Origin: Enterovibrio norvegicus FF-33
Lineage (GTDB): Bacteria > Pseudomonadota > Gammaproteobacteria > Enterobacterales > Vibrionaceae
Direction: 5' to 3'
NCBI RefSeq assembly: GCF_000286835.2
Contig: NZ_AJYD02000001.1
Span: forward strand, 1 to 64,000
Length of the DNA: 64,000 nt
In this document: positions 18,451-29,971 of the stretch, in pieces
How the letters are laid out: each line of letters starts with the position of its first letter
Numbering within the stretch: the stretch's first letter is position 1
Position numbers and translations under genes: made by a program
The notes under the pieces: model-generated
The model's input: only the letters and a program-made list of their open reading frames with translations
Databases searched by the model: none
What the model was told of the DNA's origin: nothing

Positions 18451-19988
18451 TACCCCTCCCGCGTTACACGCAAGACTTCTTCCAGCGTGGTTTGGCCCTT
18501 ACGTACTTTCATCAGACCATCAGCACGGATACTTGGGGTTGATTGACGAACATAGCGCTCAATGGCCTGCTCGCCCGCTTCGTTATGAATGAATTCCTGC
18601 ACTTGAGTATCCACAACAAGCAGCTCATGAATACCGGTTCGCCCTCGATACCCTTTGTTGTTACACGCTTTACAGCCCTTAGCACGATAAAGGGTCAAAG
18701 GCTCACTCTCTGGTAATTCAAACCACGCTTTGCTTTGTGCGTCGGCCTCATAGGCTTCTTTACAATCTGGGCACAAGGTGCGCACCAGACGCTGAGCCAA
18801 TACGCCCAATAACGAAGAAGATACGAGGAACGGTTCGATACCCATATCACGCAAACGCGTCACAGCCCCTACCGCAGTATTGGTGTGAAGTGTAGACATC
18901 ACCAAGTGACCCGTTAAGGATGCCTGAACAGCAATTTGCGCCGTTTCAAGGTCACGAATTTCACCGACCATCACCACATCGGGATCCTGACGCAAAATGG
19001 CGCGCAACCCGCGAGCAAAAGTCATGTCGACCTTGGTATTAACCTGCGTTTGTCCAATCCCGTTGATATCAAATTCAATCGGGTCTTCCACCGTCAGAAT
19101 GTTGCGCTCGGCGCTATTAAGCTCAGTCAAACCGGCATACAAGGTGGTGGACTTACCCGACCCCGTAGGACCAGTGACCAACAAAATACCGTGAGGGCGC
19201 TTGATAAGGACTTGGAAACTGTCTTGAACGGATCGAGTCATGCCCAAGCTTTCAAGATCGAGTTGGGTGGCGTTTTTGTCAAGAAGACGCAGCACCACAC
19301 GCTCGCCATGGGATGACGGCATGGTTGATACACGTACATCAACCGCTCGTCCGCCGATGCGTAATGAGATACGACCATCTTGTGGTACGCGTTTTTCTGC
19401 GATATCGAGACGAGCCATCACCTTGATACGAGAAACCAGAAGCGGCGCCAATTTGCGGCTAGGGCTTAGTACTTCTCGTAACACGCCATCAACACGGAAT
19501 CGGATCGATAAGCTTTTCTCAAAGGTTTCAATGTGGATATCAGACGCCGTTTCTTTGATCGCCTCACCAAGCATGGCATTGATTAGCTTGATGATTGGCG
19601 CGTCATCTTCCGATTCGAGCAAATCTTCGCTTTGTGGTAACTCTTCAGCCAACGCAAAGAAATCATCGCTGTCAGCGCCAATATCTTCCATCAATTGCTG
19701 TGCTTCTGATGAATCTCGTTGATAAAGCTGCGTCATTTTTGGATCAAAATCTTCGCTGCGAAGTTGTATTGGCGTGAAGCTATGTCCCAATACTCGACGC
19801 ACTTCCATCAATATTGCAGGCTTTGGCTGATCACGGTAATACAGCAACCAGCCATGATCGGTACGCTCAACCACGACACCATGGCGCTTGGCGAAACCAA
19901 ACGGCAAACGCGTCGCGGCCGTCACGACCGCAGGATCCATGTCATCGCCTATGATGCCTGCATCCATTTCCAGAGACTGCATATCCAT
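18450..19988 (-). CDS. gspE: Type II secretion ATPase GspE
   Basis: Cytoplasmic hexameric ATPase that powers pseudopilus assembly. 512 residues. N-terminal GspL-binding domain, then Walker [14 protein letters not shown] (about 271-283), Asp box, Walker [10 protein letters not shown], His box, and a tetracysteine zinc motif CPDC...CKAC in the C-terminal part. Start could be Met1 or Met3 (19982). Confidence 0.96.
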   Translation of the reverse strand: MDMQSLEMDAGIIGDDMDPAVVTAATRLPFGFAKRHGVVVERTDHGWLLYYRDQPKPAILMEVRRVLGHSFTPIQLRSEDFDPKMTQLYQRDSSEAQQLMEDIGADSDDFFALAEELPQSEDLLESEDDAPIIKLINAMLGEAIKETASDIHIETFEKSLSIRFRVDGVLREVLSPSRKLAPLLVSRIKVMARLDIAEKRVPQDGRISLRIGGRAVDVRVSTMPSSHGERVVLRLLDKNATQLDLESLGMTRSVQDSFQVLIKRPHGILLVTGPTGSGKSTTLYAGLTELNSAERNILTVEDPIEFDINGIGQTQVNTKVDMTFARGLRAILRQDPDVVMVGEIRDLETAQIAVQASLTGHLVMSTLHTNTAVGAVTRLRDMGIEPFLVSSSLLGVLAQRLVRTLCPDCKEAYEADAQSKAWFELPESEPLTLYRAKGCKACNNKGYRGRTGIHELLVVDTQVQEFIHNEAGEQAIERYVRQSTPSIRADGLMKVRKGQTTLEEVLRVTREG

Positions 19989-19993
19989 AGCGA

Positions 19994-22009
19994 CTACCTC
20001 AGCTCAGCCATGATGGCACGCACTTCTGCAGGCATGGTGAGGTCGACACCGTACTCAGGCAGCACGGGTTTTTTCACACCAGGCAACAGCTTCACTTCTT
20101 CCTGAGAGCGGTAAATCTGCTCTGCACGGATGTAGTTATATTTACGCTGTGAAATACCGTCAGCGGTCAATCCAGAGCGGATAATGGTTGGCTTGATAAA
20201 TAACATCAGGTTACGTTTTGTTTTGCCTGATGATGTTGATTTAAACAAGTGGCCAAGAAACGGAATGTCACCCAGAATCGGGACTTTCTGCTCGCTTTCA
20301 TTGGTCTGTTCATCAATCAAGCCACTCAGCACAATCATTTGCTTATCCGCAGCAAGCACGGACGTGTTGAGCTGACGTTTGCCAAAGCGAATATCAACCG
20401 CCCCACTTGCGCCCAATACGTTTGAAATTTCCTGCTCAATAGTAAGCTGAACCGAATCACCTTCGTTAATTTGTGGCGTGATTTTCAGCTTGATACCCAC
20501 ATCTTTACGTTCAACGGTTTGGAATGGGTTGTCGTTGCTTGACCCCGTCGTAGAACCCGTGACCACCGGCACTTCTTCACCCACGATGAATGACGCTTCT
20601 TCGTTATCCAGCACCATCAAACTTGGTGAAGACAAAATATTAGAATCACTGTTAGAAGACACCGCAGTGACCAACGCTGTCCAGTCACCAAATACAATAC
20701 CTGCAGCCAGACCACTCACGCCGCCTAACACTTCTGCAATCGCAGTCGGGTCGCCAGATTCCGTGATAGGTACTTGCACCAAGTTATTATTGTTATCGAA
20801 GCGTGACTCCGTTGTGGTTGTATCTTTGGCTTCTTCTTGCGCAGCGAGGTAATTGGTTACAGGTACACCGGTATTACCAAATTGAATACCACCACCTTCG
20901 AGAGAGCCCCATTGCACGCCGAGGTTTGCACCGTCACTTTCAGAGATTTCCACAATCATGGCTTCAATCAAGACTTGTGCACGACGAATATCCAGCTGCG
21001 AGATCACACTTTCTAAAGCACGCATGATGTCAGGTGGCGCAGTAATCACCAACGAGTTGGTGCCTTTGTGGGAAGAGATTTTCACATCACTGGCAGCAGG
21101 ACCAGGTTGGCGTTGCCCACCTTGTTTTTCAGCGATTAGGTTTTCAGACACACCTTGCAAGACATCCACGACATCTTCGGCTTTTGCGTAGCGAAGGTAA
21201 ATCACGCGGTTGTTGCCTACGGTTGCCATTTCACGGTCAAGCTGGGAGATCAGCCTGCGAATACGCTCTCGCACTTGTGGCTCACCAGAAATCAACACAG
21301 AGTTTGTACGCTCATCGGCAACAAAACTTGGCTGAAGCAATGCAGGCGTGTTTTTACCATCACCTTGCTTATTCAAGCTTTCAACAATACGAACCATTTC
21401 CGACGCCGATGCAAATTCAAGGTGCACCACATCCACTTCTTTATTGCCGGCTTGGTCAACGCGCTGAATGATGTCCGCCAAACGGTTAACTACTGCAGCA
21501 CGACCCGTGATCATGATGACATTGGCGGGATCATAGTGAACCACGTTGCCCGCACCCGCGTTATCAATCAACTGACGCAACAGCGGAGACAATTCACGCA
21601 CCGAGACATTTTTAACCGACACAACGCGTGTGACGACGGCATCGCCTTGAACCTTGTCACCATCACCCACGACAGGGATTGCTGATTGCTTGGCGTCTTT
21701 ATCGCGAATGACTTTCAGTACGCCGTTTTCCATTTCAACGACGGCAAAACCATATACGGAAAGCACGTTGAGGAAAAACTGGTAGTACTGATCTTCATTG
21801 AGCACATCGTAACTGCGCACATTCACTTTGCCGCGTACTGCAGGGTCAACGATGATAGTCTTTTCGAGGTTGCGTCCGACAATCTCGATAAACTCTTGAA
21901 TATCTGTCCCTTTAAAACTGGCACTGAATTCAGCAGCCCAAGCGCCCATGCTCTGCATGGCAAGTACGCCGGCAACCAGCCAGATTTTACCTTTCTTCCA
22001 CGTCTTCAC
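19994..22009 (-). CDS. gspD: Type II secretion secretin GspD
   Basis: Outer-membrane channel of the system. 671 residues with a signal peptide ending at GAWA (about residue 25), N0 domain ([19 protein letters not shown]), N1-N3 repeats, and the secretin domain with VPVVTGS gate region and a C-terminal S-domain. Shares an operon with gspC, 23 bp downstream. No pilotin gene is adjacent. Confidence 0.97.
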   Translation of the reverse strand: MKTWKKGKIWLVAGVLAMQSMGAWAAEFSASFKGTDIQEFIEIVGRNLEKTIIVDPAVRGKVNVRSYDVLNEDQYYQFFLNVLSVYGFAVVEMENGVLKVIRDKDAKQSAIPVVGDGDKVQGDAVVTRVVSVKNVSVRELSPLLRQLIDNAGAGNVVHYDPANVIMITGRAAVVNRLADIIQRVDQAGNKEVDVVHLEFASASEMVRIVESLNKQGDGKNTPALLQPSFVADERTNSVLISGEPQVRERIRRLISQLDREMATVGNNRVIYLRYAKAEDVVDVLQGVSENLIAEKQGGQRQPGPAASDVKISSHKGTNSLVITAPPDIMRALESVISQLDIRRAQVLIEAMIVEISESDGANLGVQWGSLEGGGIQFGNTGVPVTNYLAAQEEAKDTTTTESRFDNNNNLVQVPITESGDPTAIAEVLGGVSGLAAGIVFGDWTALVTAVSSNSDSNILSSPSLMVLDNEEASFIVGEEVPVVTGSTTGSSNDNPFQTVERKDVGIKLKITPQINEGDSVQLTIEQEISNVLGASGAVDIRFGKRQLNTSVLAADKQMIVLSGLIDEQTNESEQKVPILGDIPFLGHLFKSTSSGKTKRNLMLFIKPTIIRSGLTADGISQRKYNYIRAEQIYRSQEEVKLLPGVKKPVLPEYGVDLTMPAEVRAIMAELR

Positions 22010-22032
22010 AGTGTTCTCCGTTTCGGTCCTAC

Positions 22033-22944
22033 TTAAAGACCAATATAAATTTCGTGCAACTGACCGTCTCGTTGAACGGTAAGGCTGATCTCGGATGCAT
22101 CAGACAAGCTTTGCCAGATGCGATTCATTTCTGCAGGATCGGTTAAATCAGCGCCATTGATACCCACGGCGACATCACCCGACTGTAAGCCTGCTTCTTT
22201 AAATAAACGACTGTCGCTACCTGGCCCTAAGCGATACCCAATCAAGCCACCTTCGCCCTGCTCTTGCGACAAGGTGATGTATTTCAATAGCGATTGAGGG
22301 TTATTCATGATTTCCGCTTTGATGTTGGTAAGATCGGGGGCCCCTTTATTGACTGGGGTACGAGAAGCAGCGGGAGGTGTTTTTCTGACGGGTTTTTGCC
22401 CCGTCGTACTGTAGTCGATACCTGCGAGCATTAAGGCTTCATCGTTACCGTTATTTCTCAAGATAACGCGATCGTTAAGCACCTGACGCAAGATAACGCG
22501 CGTGCCTTCAATCGCTTCACCAACACCATACGTTTTCTGCGCACCACGATTAGCAATAACGGCTAATCCGCGCTCGGGCTCAGAGCTTGCGACCAAACCC
22601 ACCAAGGTAAGATTTAAACGGGTACGAGGGGCATCAACAACAGGTTCAGGTTTTCTCTCAACGGGGGCTCTTTTTTCGCTAAAGCGTCCAAAAAAGTGAC
22701 GATTGGCGAGTTGATCCAGTTGGTAGGCGGGTAATTGTTGCCCAGACTGCGCGATCACTGCCGCTGTCGAAGAAACATCAACCAAAGGCGGTGTGACCCA
22801 GAGCCACACCAAGCGGCCCAGCGTCCAGGCAAGTGCCAAAAGCAGTAGACGCGTTGTCCATTTTGCTGCTTTAGCGGGAAATTCTTTCCCAAGTTGTGGT
22901 TGCGCCCAATCCATTAGACGTTGTATCCCAAAATTCGCAGACAT
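22033..22944 (-). CDS. gspC: Type II secretion protein GspC
   Basis: Links the inner-membrane platform to the secretin and helps select substrates. 303 residues: short cytoplasmic tail, one membrane helix (about 32-50), HR domain (about 85-165) and a C-terminal PDZ domain (about 200-300, with GYRLGPGSDSRLF and LQSGDVAVGINGADL). First gene of the operon; divergent from hslR. Confidence 0.95.
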   Translation of the reverse strand: MSANFGIQRLMDWAQPQLGKEFPAKAAKWTTRLLLLALAWTLGRLVWLWVTPPLVDVSSTAAVIAQSGQQLPAYQLDQLANRHFFGRFSEKRAPVERKPEPVVDAPRTRLNLTLVGLVASSEPERGLAVIANRGAQKTYGVGEAIEGTRVILRQVLNDRVILRNNGNDEALMLAGIDYSTTGQKPVRKTPPAASRTPVNKGAPDLTNIKAEIMNNPQSLLKYITLSQEQGEGGLIGYRLGPGSDSRLFKEAGLQSGDVAVGINGADLTDPAEMNRIWQSLSDASEISLTVQRDGQLHEIYIGL

Positions 22945-23022
22945 GCTCTTCCTGTCGTATTACATCGCATTCCATTGGCAACCAGCAGAATGCCGTTTTT
23001 AGCGCCTAGGTGCAGGAATTAT

Positions 23023-23042
23023 TAAATTGACTGTTCAATTTA
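23023..23042. promoter_or_regulatory. Palindrome in the gspC-hslR divergent promoter region
   Basis: TAAATTGA-CTGT-TCAATTTA: perfect 8-bp arms with a 4-bp centre, 79 bp upstream of the gspC start in a 266-bp intergenic space. Its size and symmetry suit a dimeric regulator or a hairpin in the gsp leader; no known consensus is recognised. Confidence 0.4.
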
Positions 23043-23210
23043 CCTTTTTTCATCGCCCTTGCCGATAAGTGAGAACCTATTTTTGTCTGAATGATTCCAT
23101 TGCGGCTTGAAAGTTAGACGCTTGGTCACCATATAAGAGCCATAATTGTGATGCTGATCAGATTACCTGATTATGGTAAGTTTAGCCGCTGATACGTAAA
23201 GGAGTGTTTA

Positions 23211-23621
23211 GTGGGTTCCAAACACGACAATATCAACCAAATTTTGCAGGTAAGACTGGATAAATGGTTGTGGGCCGCGCGGTTTTATAAAACCCGAACT
23301 ATCGCTCGTAATATGATCGACGGGGGTAAAGTGCACTATAACGGCCAGCGCTCGAAACCCAGCAAAGTGGTAGAAGTCGGGGCGGAAATCAAACTTAGAC
23401 TCGGCCTTGAAGAAAAAGTCGTGACGATTATACAAATCAGTGAACATCGTCGTGGCGCGCCCGAGGCTCAAACCCTTTACCGCGAAACCGATGACAGTGT
23501 GACACGAAGAGAACAGCGCAGTATGGAGCGTAAACTCAACGCACACAACCCAAGTCCCGAGCGTCGCCCTGATAAAAAGCAGCGACGCGATATTATCAAA
23601 TTTAGAAACAGTAACGATTAA
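23211..23621 (+). CDS. hslR: Heat-shock protein 15 HslR (S4 domain)
   Basis: Rescues 50S subunits stalled with peptidyl-tRNA by binding the large subunit. 136 residues; S4 RNA-binding domain at about 13-75 (VRLDKWLWAARFYKTRTIA...GGKVHYNGQRSKPS), then a very basic C-terminal tail. GTG start at 23211 follows AAGGAG with 5-nt spacing. Paired with hslO 18 bp downstream, the usual heat-shock operon. Confidence 0.95.
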   Translation: MGSKHDNINQILQVRLDKWLWAARFYKTRTIARNMIDGGKVHYNGQRSKPSKVVEVGAEIKLRLGLEEKVVTIIQISEHRRGAPEAQTLYRETDDSVTRREQRSMERKLNAHNPSPERRPDKKQRRDIIKFRNSND

Positions 23622-23639
23622 CGCCGGAGAAGTTATCCC

Positions 23640-24515
23640 ATGGCACAAGATAGTCTGCACCGTTACTTGTTCGATGGCGTTTCAGTGCGCGGCGAACTAG
23701 TACAACTTTCTGATACCTATCAACAACTGACGAGCGGCAAAGAATACCCAGCCCCTGTTAAGAAAATGCTGGGTGAGCTGCTGGTTGCGACCAGCCTACT
23801 CACCGCAACGCTAAAGTTCGAAGGCAGCATCACCGTACAGATCCAAGGTGACGGCCCCGTTTCTTTACTCGTCATTAACGGCAACCACGATCAAGTGATG
23901 CGCGGCACTGCCCGTTGGCAAGACGAGCTGCCAGAATCGGCATCTCTTCATGATCTGGTCGGTAAAGGCCAAATGGTCATTACCATCGAACCTGAAAAAG
24001 GTGAGCGCTACCAAGGCATCGTAGGCCTAGAAGGTGAAACTCTCGAAGCTTGTCTGGAAGACTACTTTGCCCGTTCAGAGCAATTGAAGACCCGCCTATG
24101 GCTTCGTACTGGCGAGTTTGAAGGAAGCGCAAAAGCAGCCGGTATGTTGCTTCAGGTTCTTCCTGGCGATGAAAATAAAGAAGACGACTTCGATCATTTG
24201 GCACAATTGACAGACACGGTGAAAAACGAGGAGCTGTTCAGTTTGGACGCGCAAGACGTTTTATATCGCCTTTACCATCAAGAAAACGTCAATGTCTACG
24301 AACCGAAAAATGTGACATTCAAGTGTTCATGCTCGCGCGAACGCAGCGCATCTGCGATTGCTGCGATTGATCGTCAAGAAGTTGAAAAAATGGTTGCTGA
24401 GACCGGAGATATCAAACTTCACTGCGACTATTGCGGTGCGGACTATGAATTCGATAGCGTTGATATTTCAGCAATTTTCAACCAAACAGGCCCATCAACG
24501 GGCACAGTACATTAA
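23640..24515 (+). CDS. hslO: Redox-regulated chaperone Hsp33 (HslO)
   Basis: Holdase chaperone switched on by oxidation. 291 residues; the C-terminal zinc centre is present as CSC (about 229-231) and CDYC (about 262-265). The N-terminal substrate-binding domain has the family [10 protein letters not shown] motif. ATG 23640 is preceded by GGAGAAG. Confidence 0.96.
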   Translation: MAQDSLHRYLFDGVSVRGELVQLSDTYQQLTSGKEYPAPVKKMLGELLVATSLLTATLKFEGSITVQIQGDGPVSLLVINGNHDQVMRGTARWQDELPESASLHDLVGKGQMVITIEPEKGERYQGIVGLEGETLEACLEDYFARSEQLKTRLWLRTGEFEGSAKAAGMLLQVLPGDENKEDDFDHLAQLTDTVKNEELFSLDAQDVLYRLYHQENVNVYEPKNVTFKCSCSRERSASAIAAIDRQEVEKMVAETGDIKLHCDYCGADYEFDSVDISAIFNQTGPSTGTVH

Positions 24516-24550
24516 TATTTTTCTTTAATAATTAATGAGCACAAAAACCC

Positions 24551-24580
24551 AAAAAACCGGCCCTCAGGTCGGTTTTTTTC
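24551..24580. terminator. Terminator after hslO
   Basis: AAAAAACCGGCC-CTCA-GGTCGGTTTTTTT stem with a T7 tail on the plus strand. Confidence 0.85.
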
Positions 24581-24759
24581 ATTTAAATTCCCACTTTCCC
24601 ACAAAAAATACGCCTTTCTCTAACCTCTTAATTTTGTACAAATAATAATCGATCTCATGTGGCACAACTGAGCAACATGACGGTAATATATGTAATACAG
24701 ACTCGTTAAGAGTATTACTTTACCCTAATAAGTTTGTGGTTATTTTTTGAATTAACTCT

Positions 24760-24777
24760 CTGAATTGACTAATTCAG
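24760..24777. promoter_or_regulatory. Palindrome in the pckA leader
   Basis: CTGAATT-GACT-AATTCAG, 7-bp arms, 50 bp upstream of the pckA start. It could be an operator or an RNA hairpin; no regulator is recognised. Confidence 0.35.
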
Positions 24778-24826
24778 ATTGCTAGCATGGACGACAGTTA
24801 CATTACATCTTACCCAAGGAGCACCT

Positions 24827-26458
24827 ATGACTGTCATGAACGTCGATAAAAAGGTTGCACACAGTATCGATTTGTCACAACACGGCATTTTCGATGCAGA
24901 AGAAGTAGTTCGTAACCCTACCTACGAACAGTTGTTTGCTGAAGAAACAAAACCGGAACTGAAAGGATATGAGAAAGGCATCGTCACTGAACTCGGAGCA
25001 GTGGCCGTCGATACTGGTATCTTCACTGGACGTTCTCCCAAAGATAAATACATTGTCAAAGACGACACCACGAAAGATACACTGTGGTGGTCTGATCAAG
25101 GTGCCAACGACAATAAACCTATCGATCAGCACGTATGGAATGATCTCAAAGATTTAGTGACCCAACAGCTTTCGGGCAAACGTCTGTTTGTGATTGATGG
25201 CTATTGTGGTGCAAATCCAGATACCCGCCTCAACATCCGCGTCATCACCGAAGTTGCCTGGCAGGCACACTTCGTGAAAAACATGTTTATCCGCCCAACA
25301 GAAGAAGAGCTGGAAAACTTTGAACCTGATTTCGTGGTCATGAATGGGGCGAAATGCGTCAACGAAAAATGGCAAGAGCATGGTCTGAACTCCGAAAACT
25401 TCACGGTGTTCAACCTCACTGAACGCATGCAACTCATCGGCGGTACTTGGTACGGCGGCGAGATGAAGAAAGGCATGTTCGCCATGATGAACTACTTCCT
25501 GCCTCTTAAGAACATTGCATCAATGCACTGCTCTGCCAACAAAGGCGAAGAAGGCGATGTGGCGATCTTCTTTGGTTTGTCTGGCACAGGTAAAACCACC
25601 TTGTCGACCGATCCAAAACGCGAACTCATCGGTGATGACGAGCACGGCTGGGATGACAATGGCGTGTTCAACTTCGAAGGTGGTTGCTACGCGAAAACCA
25701 TCAAGTTGTCGAAAGAAGCGGAACCTGACATCTATAACGCCATCCGCCGTGATGCGCTGTTAGAAAACGTCACCGTTCTCGGCGATGGATCTATTGATTT
25801 TGATGATGGTTCGAAAACAGAAAACACCCGTGTTTCTTATCCGATCTACCACATCGAAAACATCGTCAAGCCGATTTCCAAAGGCGGTCATGCCAATAAA
25901 GTGATTTTCCTGTCAGCGGATGCCTTTGGTGTCTTACCCCCCGTTTCTAAGCTTACGCCTGAACAAACCAAGTACCACTTTTTGTCTGGCTTCACAGCGA
26001 AACTTGCGGGTACTGAGCGTGGTATCACCGAGCCAACACCGACCTTCTCAGCTTGCTTCGGCAAAGCCTTCCTCACTCTTCATCCGACGCAATATGCGGA
26101 AGTGCTGGTGAAACGTATGGAAGCGGTAGGTGCGGAAGCCTATCTGGTCAATACAGGTTGGAATGGCACGGGTAAACGTATCTCGATCAAAGATACCCGC
26201 GGCATTATCGATGCGATTCTTGATGGTTCGATTGAAACAGCGGAAACCAAAGATATCCCAATCTTTAACCTGAAGGTGCCAACCAGCCTTCCAGGCGTTG
26301 ATTCAACCATTTTGGATCCACGCGACACCTATGTTGACCCACTTCAGTGGGAAAGTAAGGCGGAAGACTTGGCGAAACGCTTTATCGATAACTTCGTCGA
26401 ATACACGGACAATGCGGAAGGCCAAGCGCTGGTTAAAGCAGGTCCACAGCTAGACTAA
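24827..26458 (+). CDS. pckA: Phosphoenolpyruvate carboxykinase (ATP) PckA
   Basis: Converts oxaloacetate plus ATP to phosphoenolpyruvate, the first step of gluconeogenesis. 543 residues (E. coli 540). Contains the P-loop [11 protein letters not shown] (about 251-261), the DDEHGW kinase-2 motif, and the substrate segment TGRSPKDKY near residue 64. ATG 24827 follows AAGGAG; a TTG-initiated extension from 24779 is not supported. Flanked by terminators on both sides, so monocistronic. Confidence 0.97.
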   Translation: MTVMNVDKKVAHSIDLSQHGIFDAEEVVRNPTYEQLFAEETKPELKGYEKGIVTELGAVAVDTGIFTGRSPKDKYIVKDDTTKDTLWWSDQGANDNKPIDQHVWNDLKDLVTQQLSGKRLFVIDGYCGANPDTRLNIRVITEVAWQAHFVKNMFIRPTEEELENFEPDFVVMNGAKCVNEKWQEHGLNSENFTVFNLTERMQLIGGTWYGGEMKKGMFAMMNYFLPLKNIASMHCSANKGEEGDVAIFFGLSGTGKTTLSTDPKRELIGDDEHGWDDNGVFNFEGGCYAKTIKLSKEAEPDIYNAIRRDALLENVTVLGDGSIDFDDGSKTENTRVSYPIYHIENIVKPISKGGHANKVIFLSADAFGVLPPVSKLTPEQTKYHFLSGFTAKLAGTERGITEPTPTFSACFGKAFLTLHPTQYAEVLVKRMEAVGAEAYLVNTGWNGTGKRISIKDTRGIIDAILDGSIETAETKDIPIFNLKVPTSLPGVDSTILDPRDTYVDPLQWESKAEDLAKRFIDNFVEYTDNAEGQALVKAGPQLD

Positions 26459-26472
26459 GTCGTCAAATCAAT

Positions 26473-26503
26473 CAAAGCCCTCAACCTTGAGGGCTTTGTT
26501 TTT
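26473..26503 (+). terminator. Terminator after pckA
   Basis: CAAAGCCCTCAA-CC-TTGAGGGCTTTG stem followed by TTTTTC, 15 bp after the stop codon. Confidence 0.9.
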
Positions 26504-26624
26504 CTCAATCCCGCTTCACATCGGCTTTTATTACCACTTGAATAACGTCGATTTTTGCGCCAACCTCAACACATCCGCGGCTTATCCGCCCCCACCTTGC
26601 GTCACATAAAGAGAAGATCGCCAA

Positions 26625-28520
26625 ATGCGTTTGCTCACCAAGCTACTTGCTTCGTTGCTGATCGTGCTTGTGGTGACACTGGCTACATTTCTGACGGTGC
26701 TGAGTACGAACTTTGGACTGCCAATGGTCAAACAGGCCGTAAGACTGCTTACGCCTTATGAACTGAGCGCAACGTCATTAGAGTACAACTTGCTCGCGCC
26801 TTTGACGCTAGCACTTTCCGATCCTCAACTGACACATAATAACGACCCACAAAAACACCACGCAGCCCATTTCATTTCATTACGCCTCTCTCCGTTGGCA
26901 TCTTTGTCCGGTGAAATGACCTTACGCAGTGTTGTCGTGCGCGGCCTTGATATCGATGAAGCAATGAAATCCTCACTGCCACCGTCCCTAACCATTGACC
27001 ATCTCGCACTGGATGACGTGAACTATCACAGCGAAGCTATTTCCTTCGCACACGCCGACATCCAAATCTCAGATTGGAAAAACAGCCCATCGACATGGGG
27101 AGCGTGGCAAGGAAAGTTTCAGCTGTCTGCCCCTAAGATAGTGATCGACGGGCAAACGCTGACGAACCTTCTACTCGACAGTGAATATCGTAATGATGCT
27201 TGGGAGATATGGGGGCTATCGCTTAACAGCCCTTTCGGTAACGTGACAGGCAGCGCGACACTGCAATCAAATCATTTATGGGTCGTTCACCAACTCACGC
27301 TCTCTGATACGCGTATTGAGCCTTCAGAGTCACTGCAGAAGCTCAAAAAACAATGGGATGCATTCAGCCAACATTACGACATCAATGTTAAACGGCTGGA
27401 TCTTCTGGATGTCAGTGCGGCATTAACTGACATCACGGTTGAGCACCTTAATTTCTCGGTGCAATCGGTCAACTTACAAAATGGCGAGTTGGTGTGGACG
27501 CCGAATACTGCGGCTTCATTGCTGTCGTTTAATGCCAGCTTGTTCAATGTTGGCCAATGGCTTTTCACCGATCTGTTGGCAGACTTGTCTTTGTCTCCCA
27601 CTCGCGTCGATGTCAGCGCTTTTTCGTCGAAAATAAATGATGAAGGGTTTGTCTCTTTTTCAGGAAAAATGGACACCTCGTCGCTTAAACTCAATACCCT
27701 AACAGCCAATGGCTTGGACATTGAATTAGACACCACGATGCTCGCTGTCTTACAGCAAAAGTGGGCAGCGTTTAACACCATTGAACTGGGACAATTTTCT
27801 GTTAAACATACCAATATCACGCTTCCCGACCCCGCTTTTCCAATCCAAGTCATTGGATTGAACTTACGTGGTCGCGATCTGATCCCGCGCCAACACGCAC
27901 AAAATGGCATGTGGCAAGGCGCGCTCACTGCCAGTGCTGCTGCGGCCAGCATCAACCGAATTCCAGTAACGGCACCCTATGCCAATATGCACGTCGACAA
28001 TAAAGGTGAATGGCATTTAGACCCGCTGAGCGTGTCTTTTTCACAAGGACAGCTTTCGGTGAAAGCACGCGTTCAACTCTTAAATCCTAGTCATCCATGG
28101 GTGACAGAGATCAGTGGTCTTCGCATTCCGAACGAGCTATATCAACGTTGGCTGGGCGTGACATTGCCACTAAGTGGAGAACACGATGTGGACGCGCGCC
28201 TATCAGGATTGGGAGCAGACAAAGACAGCTTTGCTTATAGTTTGAGTGGTAATGTGGTCGCAACGCCCTATCGTACCGAGCTAACAACCCGCCCAGAACA
28301 ATCCTTGTCACAAAGCCTGTTGGGGATCTTTGTTCCGCTCAATGAAGACGGTGACAACATGCGATTACCAATGACGGTAGAACAAGTGAAGCTTGCCGCC
28401 GATCGTGGGCGTATTTCACTCGCCCCAGTCAGTGTAAAAGCAAACACTGGCAACGCATCCCTTTCAGGTAGCTGGGATTTAGTGACAAAAGAAGGGACGT
28501 TGACGAATGCGTCACGCTAG
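26625..28520 (+). CDS. AsmA-family envelope protein
   Basis: 631 residues: one N-terminal membrane helix (about 7-27), then a long periplasmic region rich in beta-strand repeats of the AsmA/TamB type, ending with the typical C-terminal block (VKANTGNASLSGSWDLVTKEG). Family members belong to bridge-like proteins implicated in lipid transfer between membranes. E. coli asmA lies at another locus, so this could be a paralogue. It converges on fabY with only 9 bp between stops and no visible terminator. Confidence 0.75.
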   Translation: MRLLTKLLASLLIVLVVTLATFLTVLSTNFGLPMVKQAVRLLTPYELSATSLEYNLLAPLTLALSDPQLTHNNDPQKHHAAHFISLRLSPLASLSGEMTLRSVVVRGLDIDEAMKSSLPPSLTIDHLALDDVNYHSEAISFAHADIQISDWKNSPSTWGAWQGKFQLSAPKIVIDGQTLTNLLLDSEYRNDAWEIWGLSLNSPFGNVTGSATLQSNHLWVVHQLTLSDTRIEPSESLQKLKKQWDAFSQHYDINVKRLDLLDVSAALTDITVEHLNFSVQSVNLQNGELVWTPNTAASLLSFNASLFNVGQWLFTDLLADLSLSPTRVDVSAFSSKINDEGFVSFSGKMDTSSLKLNTLTANGLDIELDTTMLAVLQQKWAAFNTIELGQFSVKHTNITLPDPAFPIQVIGLNLRGRDLIPRQHAQNGMWQGALTASAAAASINRIPVTAPYANMHVDNKGEWHLDPLSVSFSQGQLSVKARVQLLNPSHPWVTEISGLRIPNELYQRWLGVTLPLSGEHDVDARLSGLGADKDSFAYSLSGNVVATPYRTELTTRPEQSLSQSLLGIFVPLNEDGDNMRLPMTVEQVKLAADRGRISLAPVSVKANTGNASLSGSWDLVTKEGTLTNASR

Positions 28521-28529
28521 AAGATAGCG

Positions 28530-29477
28530 TTAACTGAATAGTAAGGTTTGATTTGGCATCGCATCGTGCTCGTTGGTGCTCGCTTCTGGCATTAACACGA
28601 ACGTGCCCGTGAAGTTTCCTGCCACGTCATCACCACTGTATATGGTCACTTCGAGCTTAACACGTGCTCGACGGCCATTAGCAAGACGATCCAAATCACC
28701 GCTTAAGCTGTCTAATGAGACCGCCGCACGCGGACGCTCAGTGATAGGTTTGCGGTAACGAATATGACTGTCAGCTAACACAATCGCGGCAGACAGCTGA
28801 CGTTCTTTCATCAGCAACCACACCATGCCCCATCCCGTCAGTGTGGCCATACTGAATACACTGCCAGCAAACATCGAATCATGAGGATTCAAATTGGCGT
28901 TTAGCAAGGCTGACACTTCAAAACGGTAACCCGTGAACTGGGAAATACGAATCCCCATTTTGTCGCTAATTGGGATTTGCTGCTGCCAACGTTGTTGTAA
29001 CTCATGGCACCATTCCGGACGACGGACAACGTCAGACATCGGGTCAAGCAGTTTAAGCATTTGCTGGTGTTGCACAGGCCCGCGCTCTTCACTCAATTCG
29101 CCCTGATTCACAAATCCATTGGCACTGTAAAAACCAATCGCGTCCTCTCGTGAATTACACACAAGGCGCTTTGCACCTTCTTGACGCGCTAAAGATTCCA
29201 ACGCCATCAATACCAACGCGCCCAACCCTCGGGTGCGATATTGTGGTGCAACAGCCATGTAACGAATTTGCCCATCATTATCAGGGCTAATGTAAAGGCG
29301 TCCAATCGCAATGGGTTCGCCTTTCGCATCAACAATCATGCGGTGATGTGCACCGACATCATAGGCATCGCGTTCAGAGCCTTCAGGGTGACGCCAAGGT
29401 TCACGGAGCATCTTCCAGCGAAAATGGAAATAAGCATTAAGCTCACTTTCCTTCGTTGGTGTGATCAATCGAAACAT
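28530..29477 (-). CDS. fabY: FabY (YiiD): GNAT plus thioesterase-like fatty-acid initiation protein
   Basis: 315 residues. N-terminal GNAT acetyltransferase domain (about 1-150, with APQYRTRGLGALVLMALE as the acetyl-CoA motif) and a C-terminal hotdog thioesterase-like YiiD domain (about 165-305). E. coli YiiD has this fusion; FabY-type proteins start fatty-acid synthesis independently of FabH. ATG 29477 has an AAGGAGAGGAG site; the 18 residues upstream overlap nothing conserved. Follows dtd, as in E. coli yihY-dtd-yiiD. Confidence 0.85.
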   Translation of the reverse strand: MFRLITPTKESELNAYFHFRWKMLREPWRHPEGSERDAYDVGAHHRMIVDAKGEPIAIGRLYISPDNDGQIRYMAVAPQYRTRGLGALVLMALESLARQEGAKRLVCNSREDAIGFYSANGFVNQGELSEERGPVQHQQMLKLLDPMSDVVRRPEWCHELQQRWQQQIPISDKMGIRISQFTGYRFEVSALLNANLNPHDSMFAGSVFSMATLTGWGMVWLLMKERQLSAAIVLADSHIRYRKPITERPRAAVSLDSLSGDLDRLANGRRARVKLEVTIYSGDDVAGNFTGTFVLMPEASTNEHDAMPNQTLLFS

Positions 29478-29515
29478 CGTTGCTCCTCTCCTTGTGAACC
29501 GAGCAAAACTCGGCG

Positions 29516-29950
29516 TTAGGCTTGCAACCAAAAGGTTACAGGCCCGTCATTGGTCAGACTGACTTTCATGTCAGCCGCGAAAATTCCATTTTCAGTGCGA
29601 ATGCCGCTGTCACGGCAATGTTGCGAGAAAAGCTGATAAAGACGGTCAGCTTCTCGCGGCGGTGCACCATTAAAGCTAGGACGCATGCCTTTTTTCGTGT
29701 CTGCTGCCAAGGTGAATTGCGACACCACCAGCACATCCCCCCCAGCTTGTTGAACGTTCAAGTTCATCTTTCCATTCTCATCTTCAAAGATGCGGTAGCC
29801 GAGCACTTTTTCGTGTAATCGATGCGCTTTTTTATCGTCATCGCCTTTCTCAACACCCAACAGTACCAGCAACCCTTTACGAATCTCACCGACCACATTG
29901 CCATCAACGACCACATTGGCCTCACTGACTCGCTGGATTAGCGCAATCAT
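29516..29950 (-). CDS. dtd: D-aminoacyl-tRNA deacylase Dtd
   Basis: Removes D-amino acids (and glycine) mischarged on tRNA. 144 residues; conserved [12 protein letters not shown] (about 78-89) and the Gly-cisPro motif NDGPVTFWL at the C terminus. The gene sits 21 bp after yihY and 38 bp before fabY in one operon. Confidence 0.97.
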   Translation of the reverse strand: MIALIQRVSEANVVVDGNVVGEIRKGLLVLLGVEKGDDDKKAHRLHEKVLGYRIFEDENGKMNLNVQQAGGDVLVVSQFTLAADTKKGMRPSFNGAPPREADRLYQLFSQHCRDSGIRTENGIFAADMKVSLTNDGPVTFWLQA

Positions 29951-29971
29951 ATCAGTTCCTTTCTTATCATC

